Source: Pseudoalteromonas sp. A25 (lineage in GTDB: Bacteria > Pseudomonadota > Gammaproteobacteria > Enterobacterales > Alteromonadaceae). Taken from it: a DNA stretch of 64,000 nucleotides. The notes under the pieces are model-generated. The model searched no databases, was not told where the DNA came from, and was given only the letters and a program-made list of their open reading frames with translations. Shown here piece after piece: positions 38,456 through 48,498 of this stretch (position 1 is the stretch's first letter; each line of letters starts with the position of its first letter). Position numbers and translations under genes: made by a program. The stretch covers positions 3,384,501-3,448,500 of the forward strand of contig NZ_AP021846.1 in the NCBI RefSeq assembly GCF_009176705.1, in the 5' to 3' direction.

Positions 38456-39922
38456 ATTAAGCAAATCCGCTAAGTTAATGACCTTATTTTGTTTGGCGCT
38501 ACTTAAGCTAAGTACGGTTGTTCCTTGTATCAAATCAATATCGAGACAAGCAAGCTCTTGTTGATTTTGCCACTTCATGCTCAGTATGCTATTGCTACCT
38601 TGCACTGAAAACTCTCCATTGAATGCATTACTCTCATTTCGCAGTTTAATAAGCGAAAACAATCCTTTAACAACGGGTTTAGCTAAGTGTTTTTTCACTT
38701 GCTCTAAAGATAAATAACTTCGGTTGATATCTCTGCCTACTTGCGTTTTTTCCAGCAATGCCATGTCGTTGTTTAATGCCAATAACCCACCGTAGTATAC
38801 TTGCGGTACACCTGGTGAAAAAAACTGTATCGCCCGTGCGGTTAAATACGCAAAGTCATCTTTACCCAATGCGTCGTAATAGCTGCAATTTACTTGGTAT
38901 AAGTCAACATTACTTGCAGCAGCCCCCGTCGCTTTTAAACTCTCTCCTTGACTATTGGCATGAATTGTTTGCACTAAATGATCGACCTCTGTGGCAGTTA
39001 ATAGCCCAGCTTTATCACCTTCAGGACCCGCATCAACAATACCAATGCCATCATGGGTATCAAGCACCGTTAAACAATTTCGAGGCGAGATAGTTAACCA
39101 AGATACCAACGCGTCTACATTTTTACTAAACAAGGTGTGTAAGATAAGCGGTGGCAGTGCAAAGTCATAAACTCTATCGACTTTTTTAGCCACCGCTATC
39201 TGAGTTTTATAATGACTGTGGATCTCAGCGATAGTTTCCATGCCCAACTCATGCGCTTGCTCAGCTAATTGCTTTATAAACGCAAAAGTTTCATCTGTCA
39301 TAAAACAACTGGTACCAGCGCGCTTAATCGCAAATCCAGCAGCATCAAGACGAATAATTTTCACACCATTTTTAGCAAATAAATTCAAAACCTTATCTAA
39401 ATACCCCTTACCCGCATCAGTCTCAACATTGATGTCTATTTGATTGTCAGTAAAAGTAGTCCAAAAATTGACAACTTCGCCGCTCGCCAGCTCTTTAGGC
39501 GAAAAACAGCTCGTTGGCCGCGGTCTGAAAATCGCATCGGCTTGGGTTTTAGTTATACCATGAGGAAATACATCGGTTTCTTTTAAAAACATAGACCAGT
39601 AAGATGAACTAGAACCATTTTTCAACACATCTTTAAACTCAACCGACTGAGCAGAAACATGATTGACTATTAAGTCAGCCATCACTTCATACTCTTGCCC
39701 AATATCGCTCAGTGCCTGCCAATTACCAAGGCGACTATCTACCTGTGCATGATCAATAGGATCAAACCCAGCGTCACTGCCATCTATGGGGTAATAAAAT
39801 GGTAAAATGTGTACGCCGCTGAATAACCCGTCAAATGATGTATCAAGAAGTTGCTTCAGTTGTGCTAAACCACTTCCAGTTAAACGATCAGCATAAGTGA
39901 TCAATTGCACTTGGTTTTTCAT
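38450..39922 (-). CDS. sucP: Sucrose phosphorylase (GH13 subfamily 18 type)
   Basis: 490 residues from the ATG at 39922. Throughout it follows the Bifidobacterium sucrose phosphorylase: VQLITYADRL at the start, GVHILPFYYPIDGSDAGFDP, VNHVSAQS, IRLDAAG with the nucleophile Asp, IAEIHSHY with the acid/base Glu, VLDTHDGIGI with the transition-state Asp, and ATGAAASNVDLYQVN near the active-site loop. It splits sucrose with phosphate to glucose-1-phosphate and fructose in the cytoplasm. A TTG four codons upstream is possible. The last codons and TAA fall in the inverted repeat. A LacI-type operator lies 29 bases upstream of the ATG. Confidence 0.9.
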   Translation of the reverse strand: MKNQVQLITYADRLTGSGLAQLKQLLDTSFDGLFSGVHILPFYYPIDGSDAGFDPIDHAQVDSRLGNWQALSDIGQEYEVMADLIVNHVSAQSVEFKDVLKNGSSSSYWSMFLKETDVFPHGITKTQADAIFRPRPTSCFSPKELASGEVVNFWTTFTDNQIDINVETDAGKGYLDKVLNLFAKNGVKIIRLDAAGFAIKRAGTSCFMTDETFAFIKQLAEQAHELGMETIAEIHSHYKTQIAVAKKVDRVYDFALPPLILHTLFSKNVDALVSWLTISPRNCLTVLDTHDGIGIVDAGPEGDKAGLLTATEVDHLVQTIHANSQGESLKATGAAASNVDLYQVNCSYYDALGKDDFAYLTARAIQFFSPGVPQVYYGGLLALNNDMALLEKTQVGRDINRSYLSLEQVKKHLAKPVVKGLFSLIKLRNESNAFNGEFSVQGSNSILSMKWQNQQELACLDIDLIQGTTVLSLSSAKQNKVINLADLLNN

Positions 39923-39950
39923 ATTTTCACTCAATATTCTAATGTTGATT

Positions 39951-39964
39951 CTTAATCGATTAAG
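39951..39964. promoter_or_regulatory. LacI-type operator 1 (sucP / MFS)
   Basis: Perfect 14-bp palindrome CTTAATCGATTAAG with the central CG expected of LacI-family sites, between divergent sucP and the MFS gene. An identical core recurs at 41413-41426. Confidence 0.85.
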
Positions 39965-40017
39965 ATATATCTTTATTCAACACCTAGATATATTCAAGCA
40001 TTATTTACAATAAAATT

Positions 40018-40062
40018 GGCTGATCCACCTGAAACAACCACTAGACTTATTACAGATCAGCC
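40018..40062 (+). promoter_or_regulatory. Inverted repeat in MFS gene leader
   Basis: GGCTGATC and GATCAGCC, eight bases each, separated by 29 bases, ending 23 bases before the MFS ATG. It could form an RNA stem in the leader; function unknown. Confidence 0.35.
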
Positions 40063-40085
40063 GCTTAACCGTTGAGGTAAGTTTT

Positions 40086-41282
40086 ATGACAACCAGCAAC
40101 CTAACTACACTTCGCTGGCTCACATACATGATGTTCTTTATGTTTGCTATGACATCAGATGCTGTGGGCGTGATCATTCCAGAGTTGATCGAGCAGTATA
40201 ATTTAACCATGACACAAGCCAGTGCATTTCATTATGCTCCCATGATTTGGATAGCAATAAGTGGCCTATGCTTGGGTTTTCTGGCGGATAAAATTGGCCA
40301 TAAAACAACGATTTTGATTGGTTTAACGCTGTTTTCTATGGCTTGTTTTGCGTTTGCTGCAAGCAACAGTTTTTTGGTTTTCGTGATATTACTGAGCATT
40401 ATAGGAGTTGCGATTGGCCTATTTAAAACCGCTGCTTTAGCATTACTGGGTAGTCTAAGTCCGACTAGCCATGCACACACCAAAACGATGAATACCGTTG
40501 AGGGCTTTTTTGCACTAGGCGCTATTGTAGGGCCAGCTCTGGTAAGTTACATGATAATAGCGGGTGTAAGCTGGATTTATCTTTATGTTTTAGCAGGAAT
40601 ACTGTGTATTTTGCTTGCCTTAGCAACGCTCAAAGTACGCTTTGCAGCCAAATCGCAACCGGTATCTTCTCAAGCACCGAGCTTTAAGCATACTCTATTG
40701 ATGTTTAAAGACTTGCACGCCTTAGGTTTTTCTGCAGCCATTGCCCTATATGTTGCCACCGAAGTAGCCATTTATGTTTGGATGCCTACCCTACTAAAAA
40801 CCTATCAAGGCGAATGGACTTTACTAGCAACGTATGCGCTAACTATTTTCTTTATCTTAAGAGCCCTCGGGCGGTTTATGGCCACTTGGCTACTCAACCT
40901 ATTTAGCTGGCAACTGGTGATGCTTGTATTGAGCACTGCAATTTTCTTATGTTATTTAGCTACTTATCTTTTTGGCGTAAACGCAGCCGTAGTAAGTTTA
41001 CCGCTCAGCGGGCTATTTATGTCAATGATTTACCCAACTTTAAACTCTAAAGGCATATCTTGTTTTGCAAAACATCAACACGGCTCGGTAGCAGGGGTTA
41101 TCTTGTTTTTCACCGCACTATCAGCAGCAGTGGCACCATTATTAATGGGTGTAGTGAGTGACCACTTTGGCCATATCGAATACGGCTTCGCGCTCGCCAC
41201 CGCATTTGCCGCTTTGTTGATGCTGGCAATGTTATATAACTGGTGGCAAGACCCTGCGCAAATACGCCTAGCCGACAGCTAA
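40086..41282 (+). CDS. MFS permease, probable sucrose importer
   Basis: 398 residues with about 12 transmembrane helices. The MFS loop 2-3 motif reads GFLADKIGHKTT, and a second, weaker copy (GRFMATWLLN) falls after helix 8. It has GAGG before the ATG. Its place between sucP and the sucrose-type TonB receptor, with a shared operator, indicates sucrose/proton uptake across the inner membrane. The sequence alone does not give the substrate; other MFS sugar carriers are possible. Confidence 0.82.
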   Translation: MTTSNLTTLRWLTYMMFFMFAMTSDAVGVIIPELIEQYNLTMTQASAFHYAPMIWIAISGLCLGFLADKIGHKTTILIGLTLFSMACFAFAASNSFLVFVILLSIIGVAIGLFKTAALALLGSLSPTSHAHTKTMNTVEGFFALGAIVGPALVSYMIIAGVSWIYLYVLAGILCILLALATLKVRFAAKSQPVSSQAPSFKHTLLMFKDLHALGFSAAIALYVATEVAIYVWMPTLLKTYQGEWTLLATYALTIFFILRALGRFMATWLLNLFSWQLVMLVLSTAIFLCYLATYLFGVNAAVVSLPLSGLFMSMIYPTLNSKGISCFAKHQHGSVAGVILFFTALSAAVAPLLMGVVSDHFGHIEYGFALATAFAALLMLAMLYNWWQDPAQIRLADS

Positions 41283-41293
41283 CCTCACGTTAA

Positions 41294-41329
41294 AAGCGCC
41301 CAACACTGCACCAAGATGGGCACTTTTTT
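41294..41329 (+). terminator. Terminator after the MFS gene
   Basis: GCGCCCA and TGGGCAC arms with a 14-base loop, followed by TTTTTT, starting 11 bases after the MFS stop. Confidence 0.65.
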
Positions 41330-41410
41330 CGTATTAATTACAACCAGTTAAAAATAAACGCACAATTATCGCGCAAATATTCATTGCAAAACATGTTATT
41401 TTTGCTAACT

Positions 41411-41428
41411 TACTTAATCGATTAAGTA
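41411..41428. promoter_or_regulatory. LacI-type operator 2 (TonB receptor)
   Basis: TACTTAATCGATTAAGTA, an 18-bp perfect palindrome containing the same core as operator 1. It lies 55 bases before the TonB-dependent receptor ATG. Confidence 0.87.
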
Positions 41429-41482
41429 TGTAACTACACATGAGTGGTGCCATACTGCAAATTGACAACAACGAGGCACATT

Positions 41483-43879
41483 ATGAGAAGAATAACCCCA
41501 ACTTGGTTTGCCCTAAGTGCAATTACACTTGCGATAGGTTCAAATGCATCAGCGCAAGAGCAAGCCCAAAGTATCGCCAAACCTAAAAATGAACTAGAAA
41601 AAATCATCGTAACGGGCGTGCCACAAAAGCGCACAGTCATGGCGTCTAGTGTCTCGGTTAGTAGCATCTCGGCTGAACAAATTAATGTATCAACTCCTAG
41701 AACCACGGCTGAGGCATTTAGAATTCTGCCCGGAGTTCGCTCTGAATCTACAGGCGGTGAAGGTAATGCGAATATCGCCGTCAGAGGTCTACCCGTAGCA
41801 TCTGGCGGAGCTAAGTTTTTGCAATTACAAGAAGATGGCTTACCGATTTTACAATTTGGCGATATTGCTTTTGGTAATGCTGATATTTTTATGCGCCTTG
41901 ATACTACCGTGCAAAATGTCGAGTCTATCCGCGGAGGTTCGGCTTCAACTGCAGCAAGCAATGCACCCGGTGGTATTATTAACTTTATCTCTAAAACCGG
42001 AGACAGTGAGTCGGGCAGTATCACAACCACATTCGGTTTAGATTATGACGAGTTTAGAACCGACTTCGAGTACGGCAGTTACCTGTCGGATTCTGTGCGT
42101 TTTCATATTGGAGGCTTTGTACGTCAAGGCGAAGGAGCCAGAAATACCGGCTATACGGGTAACCAAGGCGGTCAAATCAAAGCGAACCTAACCAAAGACT
42201 TTGATAACGGTTATGTTCGACTTTACTTCAAGCATTTAGATGACAAGAGCACGGGTTATCTGCCCATGCCAATGCGCGCAAACGGCGACTCCATAAGCGG
42301 GTTTGACGCGCTTAGTGATACACCTCATTCAGCGTATTTTATCAAAACACAAGGTTTAGGCGCGGACAATGAAAATCGACAAGGGGATATGCGTGATGGC
42401 ATGCATCCGCAAGTTGACAGCTTTGGGGTAGAAGCCAGTTTTGATTTAGACAACAACTGGACAATAGAAAACCGTTTACGCGTTTCTAGCGTTAAAGGCA
42501 CCTTTAATGCACCATTTCCTGCCGAAGTGGGTGATGCACAAAATATTGCTGCTAGTATTGCTGGTGAAAGTGCAACACTGAAATATGCCAATGGCCCGCA
42601 AGCAGGCATGACTGTAAGTGACCAAAATATCATGCGAATTCATACCTTTGATGTAGAAATGCAAGATTTTGGTTCACTCGTTAACGATATTAAATTAACT
42701 AAAACGTTAGCAAGTGACACCTCCATCACTGTGGGCTTTTACGCGTCAGAGCAAAGCATTGCCATGTCTTGGCTGTGGAATTCTTATCTAATGGAGATCA
42801 AAGGCGATAATGCCGCATTGATTGATGTATTTGCAGTGGATGGTGCATCATACTCAGACAATGGCCTTTATGCTTATGGTACACCTGCATGGGGCAATTG
42901 CTGTCAACGTAACTACGATACCGATTACTCAACAAGAGCCCCTTATATCGCAGTGTCTAGTCAACTTGGTGATTTTACCTTTGATGCAAGCGTGCGTTAT
43001 GACTGGGGTGAAGCAACAGGCACATACGCAGGCGCCGTGGTGTCAGAGCGTGATATTAATGGTGATGGGGTTATCTCAAAACCCGAAGAGCAAGTGGCAG
43101 GAATTAATCTAGCTAATCCTAGTGTGGTTAATTATGACTGGGATTACACCAGTTACTCTATCGGCGGTAACTATCAGATCAACAATAGCCGAGCTGTTTT
43201 TGCCCGACTCAGTGAAGGGGCGCGTGCCAATGCAGATCGCTTACTGTTTGGTAAAGTTGCGCCAGACGGCAGCGTTACAAAAGAAGATGCGATTGATGAA
43301 GTCACACAAGTTGAATTAGGCCTTAAACAGCGCTTTGACAATGGCAGTTTATTTGCCACCGCCTTTTATGCGCAAACTGAAGAGCAAAATTTTGAAGCCA
43401 CCAGCCAACAATTTTTTGACCGCCAATACGAGGCACAAGGCATTGAGCTTGAAGGCGTTTACTTTTTTGGCTCATTTGATTTTAGAGGTAATTTAACGTG
43501 GACCGATGCTGAAATTACCAAAGATGCATTATCTCCAGATGTGGTTGGACACACGCCTCGCCGACAGGCTGATTTTATCTATTCCCTGATGGGACGGTAC
43601 AACATGGCACAAGGAGCCATTGGAGTGAGCTTGATTGGTACCAGCGATGCCTATGCGCAAGACAACAACGACTTAAAACTTGATGGCTATACTCAGGTCA
43701 ATGCTTTTGCCAGTTACGATGTCACTCAAAACCTGTCAGTGTCTTTGAATGTTAATAACCTATTCGATACTGTCGGGATCACAGAAGCTGAGGAAGGCGT
43801 GATACCAGATAATGGAATTATTCGCGCCCGCAGTATCAATGGCCGTACAACGTCATTTACACTCAAGTATCAATTCTAG
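41483..43879 (+). CDS. TonB-dependent outer-membrane receptor, probable sucrose receptor
   Basis: 798 residues from the ATG at 41483 (GAGG upstream). A signal peptide ends near NASA/QE, followed by a TonB-box-like EKIIVTG. The plug has AEAFRILPGVRSESTGGEGN, IAVRGLPVASGGAKFLQLQ and VESIRGGSASTAASNAPGGIINF. The barrel ends in an aromatic TSFTLKYQF. The locus (operator, sucrose phosphorylase, fructokinase) suggests it takes up sucrose, as SuxA-type receptors do. Only 10 bases separate it from the fructokinase gene. Confidence 0.87.
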   Translation: MRRITPTWFALSAITLAIGSNASAQEQAQSIAKPKNELEKIIVTGVPQKRTVMASSVSVSSISAEQINVSTPRTTAEAFRILPGVRSESTGGEGNANIAVRGLPVASGGAKFLQLQEDGLPILQFGDIAFGNADIFMRLDTTVQNVESIRGGSASTAASNAPGGIINFISKTGDSESGSITTTFGLDYDEFRTDFEYGSYLSDSVRFHIGGFVRQGEGARNTGYTGNQGGQIKANLTKDFDNGYVRLYFKHLDDKSTGYLPMPMRANGDSISGFDALSDTPHSAYFIKTQGLGADNENRQGDMRDGMHPQVDSFGVEASFDLDNNWTIENRLRVSSVKGTFNAPFPAEVGDAQNIAASIAGESATLKYANGPQAGMTVSDQNIMRIHTFDVEMQDFGSLVNDIKLTKTLASDTSITVGFYASEQSIAMSWLWNSYLMEIKGDNAALIDVFAVDGASYSDNGLYAYGTPAWGNCCQRNYDTDYSTRAPYIAVSSQLGDFTFDASVRYDWGEATGTYAGAVVSERDINGDGVISKPEEQVAGINLANPSVVNYDWDYTSYSIGGNYQINNSRAVFARLSEGARANADRLLFGKVAPDGSVTKEDAIDEVTQVELGLKQRFDNGSLFATAFYAQTEEQNFEATSQQFFDRQYEAQGIELEGVYFFGSFDFRGNLTWTDAEITKDALSPDVVGHTPRRQADFIYSLMGRYNMAQGAIGVSLIGTSDAYAQDNNDLKLDGYTQVNAFASYDVTQNLSVSLNVNNLFDTVGITEAEEGVIPDNGIIRARSINGRTTSFTLKYQF

Positions 43880-43889
43880 AGGGCTTACT

Positions 43890-44840
43890 ATGTCACACTG
43901 TGCTGCGATGAAATTAACCTGTTTTGGCGAGGCGTTAATTGACTTACTGCCAGATCAAAAAGGCGCGCTATTGCCCATTGTCGGAGGTGCCCCCGCCAAT
44001 GCGGCCGTGGGTTTTGCGAAGCTCGGCGGTAACGCTGAGTTTATAGGTGGACTGGCAAACGACGCTTTTGGCAAAAAGATCCGCAGCACATTAGAATCTT
44101 ATGGTGTAACGACAAGGTATTGCCCAGCTTTTGATAATACTAATACGGCACTTGCTGTCGTGACCCTTGACGAACACAACGATAGGCAGTTTAGTTTTTA
44201 TCGCACTCAAAGCGCCGATCTATTAGTACGCGAAGCTGACTTTGCCAAGTTTCAGTGGCCTGTGTGTGGGTTATTCCATTTTTGCTCTAACACGCTCACT
44301 ACCAGTGAGATTAGCAAAACTCATATGGCGCTACTTAAACAAGCAGATGTACACCAACAACTTATTAGTTTTGATATAAACCTTAGATTGAATTTGTGGC
44401 ATGACGTATCGCAACTGAGCAGTCGTGTGGAAGCCTGTTATGCCTACTGCGACATTCTCAAATTTAGCCTTGAAGAGCTGGAATACTTGAGCGAAGCAGC
44501 TAATTCAACACCCCAACAATACTGCCATTGGCTATTTTCTTTGGGCGTTAAAGTTGTGTTGGTTTCCAATGGTCAGCACCCTGTGCAGCTGCGTACTCAA
44601 ACACAATATGTTGAAGTAGCCACGCCAGATATTGAGGTGATTGATACCACTGGCGCGGGTGACAGCCTGATCAGCGGCTTTTTATTCTATATCTCACAAC
44701 TTGGTGTGAACAAAGTGAATTTAGCCAATAGCACTGATAAGCTGGAATTAGCCGCTAAATTTGCAGTTAGGTGCGGCGCGCACACCTGCACTCAACTTGG
44801 TGTAATGCAGGCCTTGCCAACGCTAGAGCAAGTCTCTTAA
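43890..44840 (+). CDS. scrK: Fructokinase (PfkB family)
   Basis: 316 residues from the ATG at 43890 (GAGGG upstream). The ribokinase/PfkB fold has GEALIDLLP at the N-terminus, GGAPANAAVGFAKLGG (first signature), and DTTGAGDSLISGFL with the catalytic Asp (second signature). It phosphorylates the fructose released by sucrose phosphorylase. It follows the receptor in one operon and ends at a strong terminator. PfkB family certain; fructose specificity from context. Confidence 0.9.
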   Translation: MSHCAAMKLTCFGEALIDLLPDQKGALLPIVGGAPANAAVGFAKLGGNAEFIGGLANDAFGKKIRSTLESYGVTTRYCPAFDNTNTALAVVTLDEHNDRQFSFYRTQSADLLVREADFAKFQWPVCGLFHFCSNTLTTSEISKTHMALLKQADVHQQLISFDINLRLNLWHDVSQLSSRVEACYAYCDILKFSLEELEYLSEAANSTPQQYCHWLFSLGVKVVLVSNGQHPVQLRTQTQYVEVATPDIEVIDTTGAGDSLISGFLFYISQLGVNKVNLANSTDKLELAAKFAVRCGAHTCTQLGVMQALPTLEQVS

Positions 44841-44856
44841 CCCCTTTTAAAAACAC

Positions 44857-44881
44857 AAAAGCTGGCAAATGCCAGCTTTTT
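44857..44881. terminator. Bidirectional terminator after fructokinase
   Basis: AAAAGCTGGC, AAAT, GCCAGCTTTTT: a 10-bp stem with a T run on either strand, serving the fructokinase gene and the convergent metalloprotease gene. Confidence 0.88.
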
Positions 44882-44904
44882 CTTACAACTTACAGCCAAT
44901 TTTA

Positions 44905-47331
44905 TTAAATCGGTGATCCTGGTGGCATTTTCAGTGCTTTAAAGCCTTCTGGCCATTTGCCAGTGTCTAAAAAGGCATTGACCTGTCTTGCCAGTTCATG
45001 ACGATAAGCGGTTTCTTCACTCACGTTGCTAAATAACGATTGCTCATCAAACTGCTTGGCAACTCGCATCAACTGAAATCTCAGCTGTGCTTGTACTTCT
45101 GGCTCTACTTTGTCAGAGCTGGCAAGTTGTGCCATACGTGCTGCCGTCAAATACTGTACACGTTGGCTAAGTTTTAGCGCCATTGCACCACTTGCTTGTG
45201 CGTCAAATACCTTTCTATATAAAGCGTTTAGCATTTGCACCAAACCAAAATGCTTGGCATCGCGGGCATGATGTTGTGATAAACGATTTAAACGCTCAGC
45301 ATTGAGTAATAGGCTCAAACTATGATTGGCAGCCACTTCAGGCAACGCCATAGCATCAAGTACTAGGCCGGTTCTGCCATAAATGCTTTCACGCGTTTTG
45401 CTTTCACCATAGGCTTTAGGCGGAATCAATGCTAATACTCGCTCAGGGATACGTAACTGCTCAGCATCTAAGGTTTTTAATACCGCCTGTAGTGCTTTTC
45501 TTTGCTGTGCATTGTCTACAATCTTAGCGCCTTTTACGGCTTGAGCACTGCGTACTTCATAACTGTAATCTACCCCACCTATGAGTTTAACCGCAGACTC
45601 CACTTGATAACGGTGGAATAGATAAAGTGGCACCAGCTTTTCTTCTAGTTGAGACAACGCCACGCCTGACTTAATATTGTTAATGCCAAAGCTATTTAGC
45701 GCCTGCTTGCGCACATCAAGCACACGTTGCAGCTCTGCGGCTGGGTCATTACCGTTATCCCATAAATGCGCCGTAGGATGCGCGCCACCTTGTGCTCGAG
45801 CATCACTATCTGAAATAAATTCTAACCCTAACTCACGGTTTTCATTCAAAATAGCCTGCAACCCTTTAGCTTCATCGGCTTTACTAAAGTCGCTGTAGCC
45901 ATATTTAATCACCTGCGTATCCCACTCACCCATGCCTTTAGCATAGCCCTGGCTGATATCTAACTTACCATTTTTATCAAAGCCAACCAGAGGATGTGGA
46001 TAATCCATCACCGACGCTCTATCTTTGGCAGATGCCGAGAAGTTGTGGGCAATACCTAGCGTGTGACCAATCTCATGCGCACTTAGCTGACGAATTCTAT
46101 CCAGTGCCATATCGTGCAAACGACTCACAACTTCATCACCCTTAACAAATGGTGCCGCTAACGCCTCAGCAATTAAGATATCTTGACGAACTCGCAGTGA
46201 ACCCAGTGTCACGTGGCCTTTAATGATCTCACCTGTACGTGGGTCAATGACTGATGCACCGTAAGACCAACCGCGCGTTGCTCGATGCACCCACTGGATC
46301 ACGTTATAGCGAATGTCCATTGGATCGGCGCTATCAGGCAATATTTTAATTTGAAAGGCGTTTTTATAACCCGCAGCGGCAAATGCACTGTCCCACCACT
46401 TGGCACCATCTAGCAACGCGGTTTTTACCGGCTCAGGTACACCTGGGTCTAGGTAATAAACAATGGGCTCTACCGGCTCACTCACTTTGGCTGAAGGGTC
46501 TTTTTTTACTAAACGATGGCGAGGAATGTAGCGAACCAACATAGACTCGCCTAACGGCGCTGAGTAATCTTTATGCTCTATGCTCCAATAACCCGACTGT
46601 GGATGGAATTTACGAGGTTGGTAATTATCATCTGGCAATTTAACCAATGAATGATGCTGATGAACGGTGATGGCATATGGGTCTGCAGCTGCTTGGCGAA
46701 CAAATTCACCCGGTTTAGACCCAGTAAAGGTGAGCACCGCTTCTAATTCCGTGTTTTCAACAAAAGCCTTACTGCGAGGCATAAACACCGCGCTACGGCT
46801 TTTATCTAGACTAAAACTACCCTGCTCACGCTGCGCCAGTGTTCTACTTACTGCATGGACATCCGACAATAAATAAGGCGTGTAATCAATAAGCACACTG
46901 TCAGCGTCTTCTGCTACGACAGTGAACCCTTGCAGGATACTGGATGCAAACGCTTCGTTGACACTTTGCTGCTCCGCGGGATTTGCAGAGCTTGCACGAT
47001 AGTAACTGTTTAAAGCGCGCAGCATCACTTTATCGCCAAAGCGCTCAAATTGAACGAGATATGTGCCGCCTAACTGCCCTCTATCTAGGCCAATGTCATT
47101 GGAACCCACCCCGTAAGGTAAGCTATGCTGTAATAAAAATGGTTGCTTAAGCTTGTCGACATCTAAGTAAATTTTGCCGCTGTTGGTATCGGCATAAAAG
47201 GAATAATAGCCAGGAAAACGATTTAACTTGTCAGTAAACTCGTCAATGGGCTTAATTGCTGCGACGGCTTGAGTTATCATAGCGCCTAGCAAAGTAAAGA
47301 GAACGAAAGATAGCTTCCCTATTTTTCTCAT
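44905..47331 (-). CDS. Exported zinc-dependent metalloprotease (DUF5117/DUF4953 type)
   Basis: 808 residues with a signal peptide (cleavage near AVAA/IK). The N-terminal half matches the DUF5117-type region (YSFYADTNSGKIYLDV, PFLLQHSLPYGVGSNDIGLDRG). The metzincin-like zinc site HEIGHTLGIAHN is near residue 420, with a methionine in SVMDYPHPL after it, and the C-terminal part is helical. The protein is probably periplasmic or surface located. Substrate not known. It stands alone, convergent with the sucrose genes. Confidence 0.85.
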   Translation of the reverse strand: MRKIGKLSFVLFTLLGAMITQAVAAIKPIDEFTDKLNRFPGYYSFYADTNSGKIYLDVDKLKQPFLLQHSLPYGVGSNDIGLDRGQLGGTYLVQFERFGDKVMLRALNSYYRASSANPAEQQSVNEAFASSILQGFTVVAEDADSVLIDYTPYLLSDVHAVSRTLAQREQGSFSLDKSRSAVFMPRSKAFVENTELEAVLTFTGSKPGEFVRQAAADPYAITVHQHHSLVKLPDDNYQPRKFHPQSGYWSIEHKDYSAPLGESMLVRYIPRHRLVKKDPSAKVSEPVEPIVYYLDPGVPEPVKTALLDGAKWWDSAFAAAGYKNAFQIKILPDSADPMDIRYNVIQWVHRATRGWSYGASVIDPRTGEIIKGHVTLGSLRVRQDILIAEALAAPFVKGDEVVSRLHDMALDRIRQLSAHEIGHTLGIAHNFSASAKDRASVMDYPHPLVGFDKNGKLDISQGYAKGMGEWDTQVIKYGYSDFSKADEAKGLQAILNENRELGLEFISDSDARAQGGAHPTAHLWDNGNDPAAELQRVLDVRKQALNSFGINNIKSGVALSQLEEKLVPLYLFHRYQVESAVKLIGGVDYSYEVRSAQAVKGAKIVDNAQQRKALQAVLKTLDAEQLRIPERVLALIPPKAYGESKTRESIYGRTGLVLDAMALPEVAANHSLSLLLNAERLNRLSQHHARDAKHFGLVQMLNALYRKVFDAQASGAMALKLSQRVQYLTAARMAQLASSDKVEPEVQAQLRFQLMRVAKQFDEQSLFSNVSEETAYRHELARQVNAFLDTGKWPEGFKALKMPPGSPI

Positions 47332-47486
47332 ATTCTTACCTTGTTATTAGTGGTTTTAATGGCTGATTAAACCCCAGTATATAAAGTTGTATACAAAATT
47401 CAGCTATTTTAAGACGAAATTACGTGCAGCGTTGGTCTCCTCTCACATATAAAGGCCGCTGCCACAACGTTATCAGGATCAAAAAT

Positions 47487-48455
47487 ATGCGTAGACTCCC
47501 TCCAGTGCTTATTGAAGATGGTTGTTCAAGAGAGTTACTTTCTCTTATTCGTACAATTTTAGCGGCATGTAAAGAGATTTCATTCCGTGTTGGTCAAGGC
47601 GCCCTATCTGGCGTACTCGGCTCAACACTTGATGAAAACATTCAAGGTGAAACTCAAAAAAAGCTAGATGTTTTATCTAACCAACTTTTAAAAGACATTC
47701 TACTTGAGTCTGGCTACGTTAAAGCAATTGCATCAGAAGAAGAAGACTACACCGTAGCGGGCAACCCTGACGCCGAATATATTGTGGCATTTGACCCACT
47801 AGATGGCTCATCAAATACTGACATTAACTCACTTGTGGGTACCATCTTCTCCATTATGAGAGCGCCAAAAGATTCAGATCCTGCCGATGAGCGTATTTTT
47901 ATGCAGCCAGGCCATCAGCAAGTTGCGGCAGGTTATGTACTTTACGGTCCATGCACCACCTTAGCACTGACTATAGGTAAAGGCACACGTATTTTCACAT
48001 TAGATAAAACTCACGGCAGCTTTATGCTAACCGAGGAGTTTGCCAAAATTCCTGAAGACACCAAAGAGTTTGCAATTAACGCCTCTAACCAGCGTCATTG
48101 GCAGCCTGAGATGCAAAACTACGTCAATGACTTGTTGGCTGGTGAAACTGGCCCGCGTGGTAAAAACTTCAACATGCGCTGGATAGCCGCCATGGTTGGC
48201 GACGTACACCGCGTACTGTGCCGTGGTGGTTTGTTCACCTACCCTGCGGATACCAAAGATCCAAACAAACCATATAAGCTACGTTTATTATACGAAGCCA
48301 ACCCAATGGCCATGCTTGTTGAGCAAGCAGGCGGTATAGCTCATACGGGTGAAGAGCGTATTTTGGAGATTGAGCCGCAAGAGATCCACCAGCGTGTTTC
48401 GGTGATCTTAGGCTCTAAAAACGAAGTGGAAGCGTGCTTGGGGTATCATAAGTAA
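47487..48455 (+). CDS. fbp: Class I fructose-1,6-bisphosphatase
   Basis: 322 residues from the ATG at 47487 (AGGA upstream). The metal and substrate motifs are SEEEDY near 100, FDPLDGSSN near 120 and [18 protein letters not shown], then the C-terminal [16 protein letters not shown]. The gluconeogenic step from fructose-1,6-bisphosphate to fructose-6-phosphate. The frame is open 21 codons upstream but has no family match. In the window it follows the metalloprotease divergently and stands alone. Confidence 0.95.
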   Translation: MRRLPPVLIEDGCSRELLSLIRTILAACKEISFRVGQGALSGVLGSTLDENIQGETQKKLDVLSNQLLKDILLESGYVKAIASEEEDYTVAGNPDAEYIVAFDPLDGSSNTDINSLVGTIFSIMRAPKDSDPADERIFMQPGHQQVAAGYVLYGPCTTLALTIGKGTRIFTLDKTHGSFMLTEEFAKIPEDTKEFAINASNQRHWQPEMQNYVNDLLAGETGPRGKNFNMRWIAAMVGDVHRVLCRGGLFTYPADTKDPNKPYKLRLLYEANPMAMLVEQAGGIAHTGEERILEIEPQEIHQRVSVILGSKNEVEACLGYHK

Positions 48456-48473
48456 GCTAAACATTTTAAAGCG

Positions 48474-48498
48474 AAAAGCGAGCATCAGCTCGCTTTTT
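48474..48498. terminator. Bidirectional terminator after fbp
   Basis: AAAAGCGAGC, ATCA, GCTCGCTTTTT: a 10-bp stem with T runs both ways between fbp and the convergent small gene. Confidence 0.88.
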
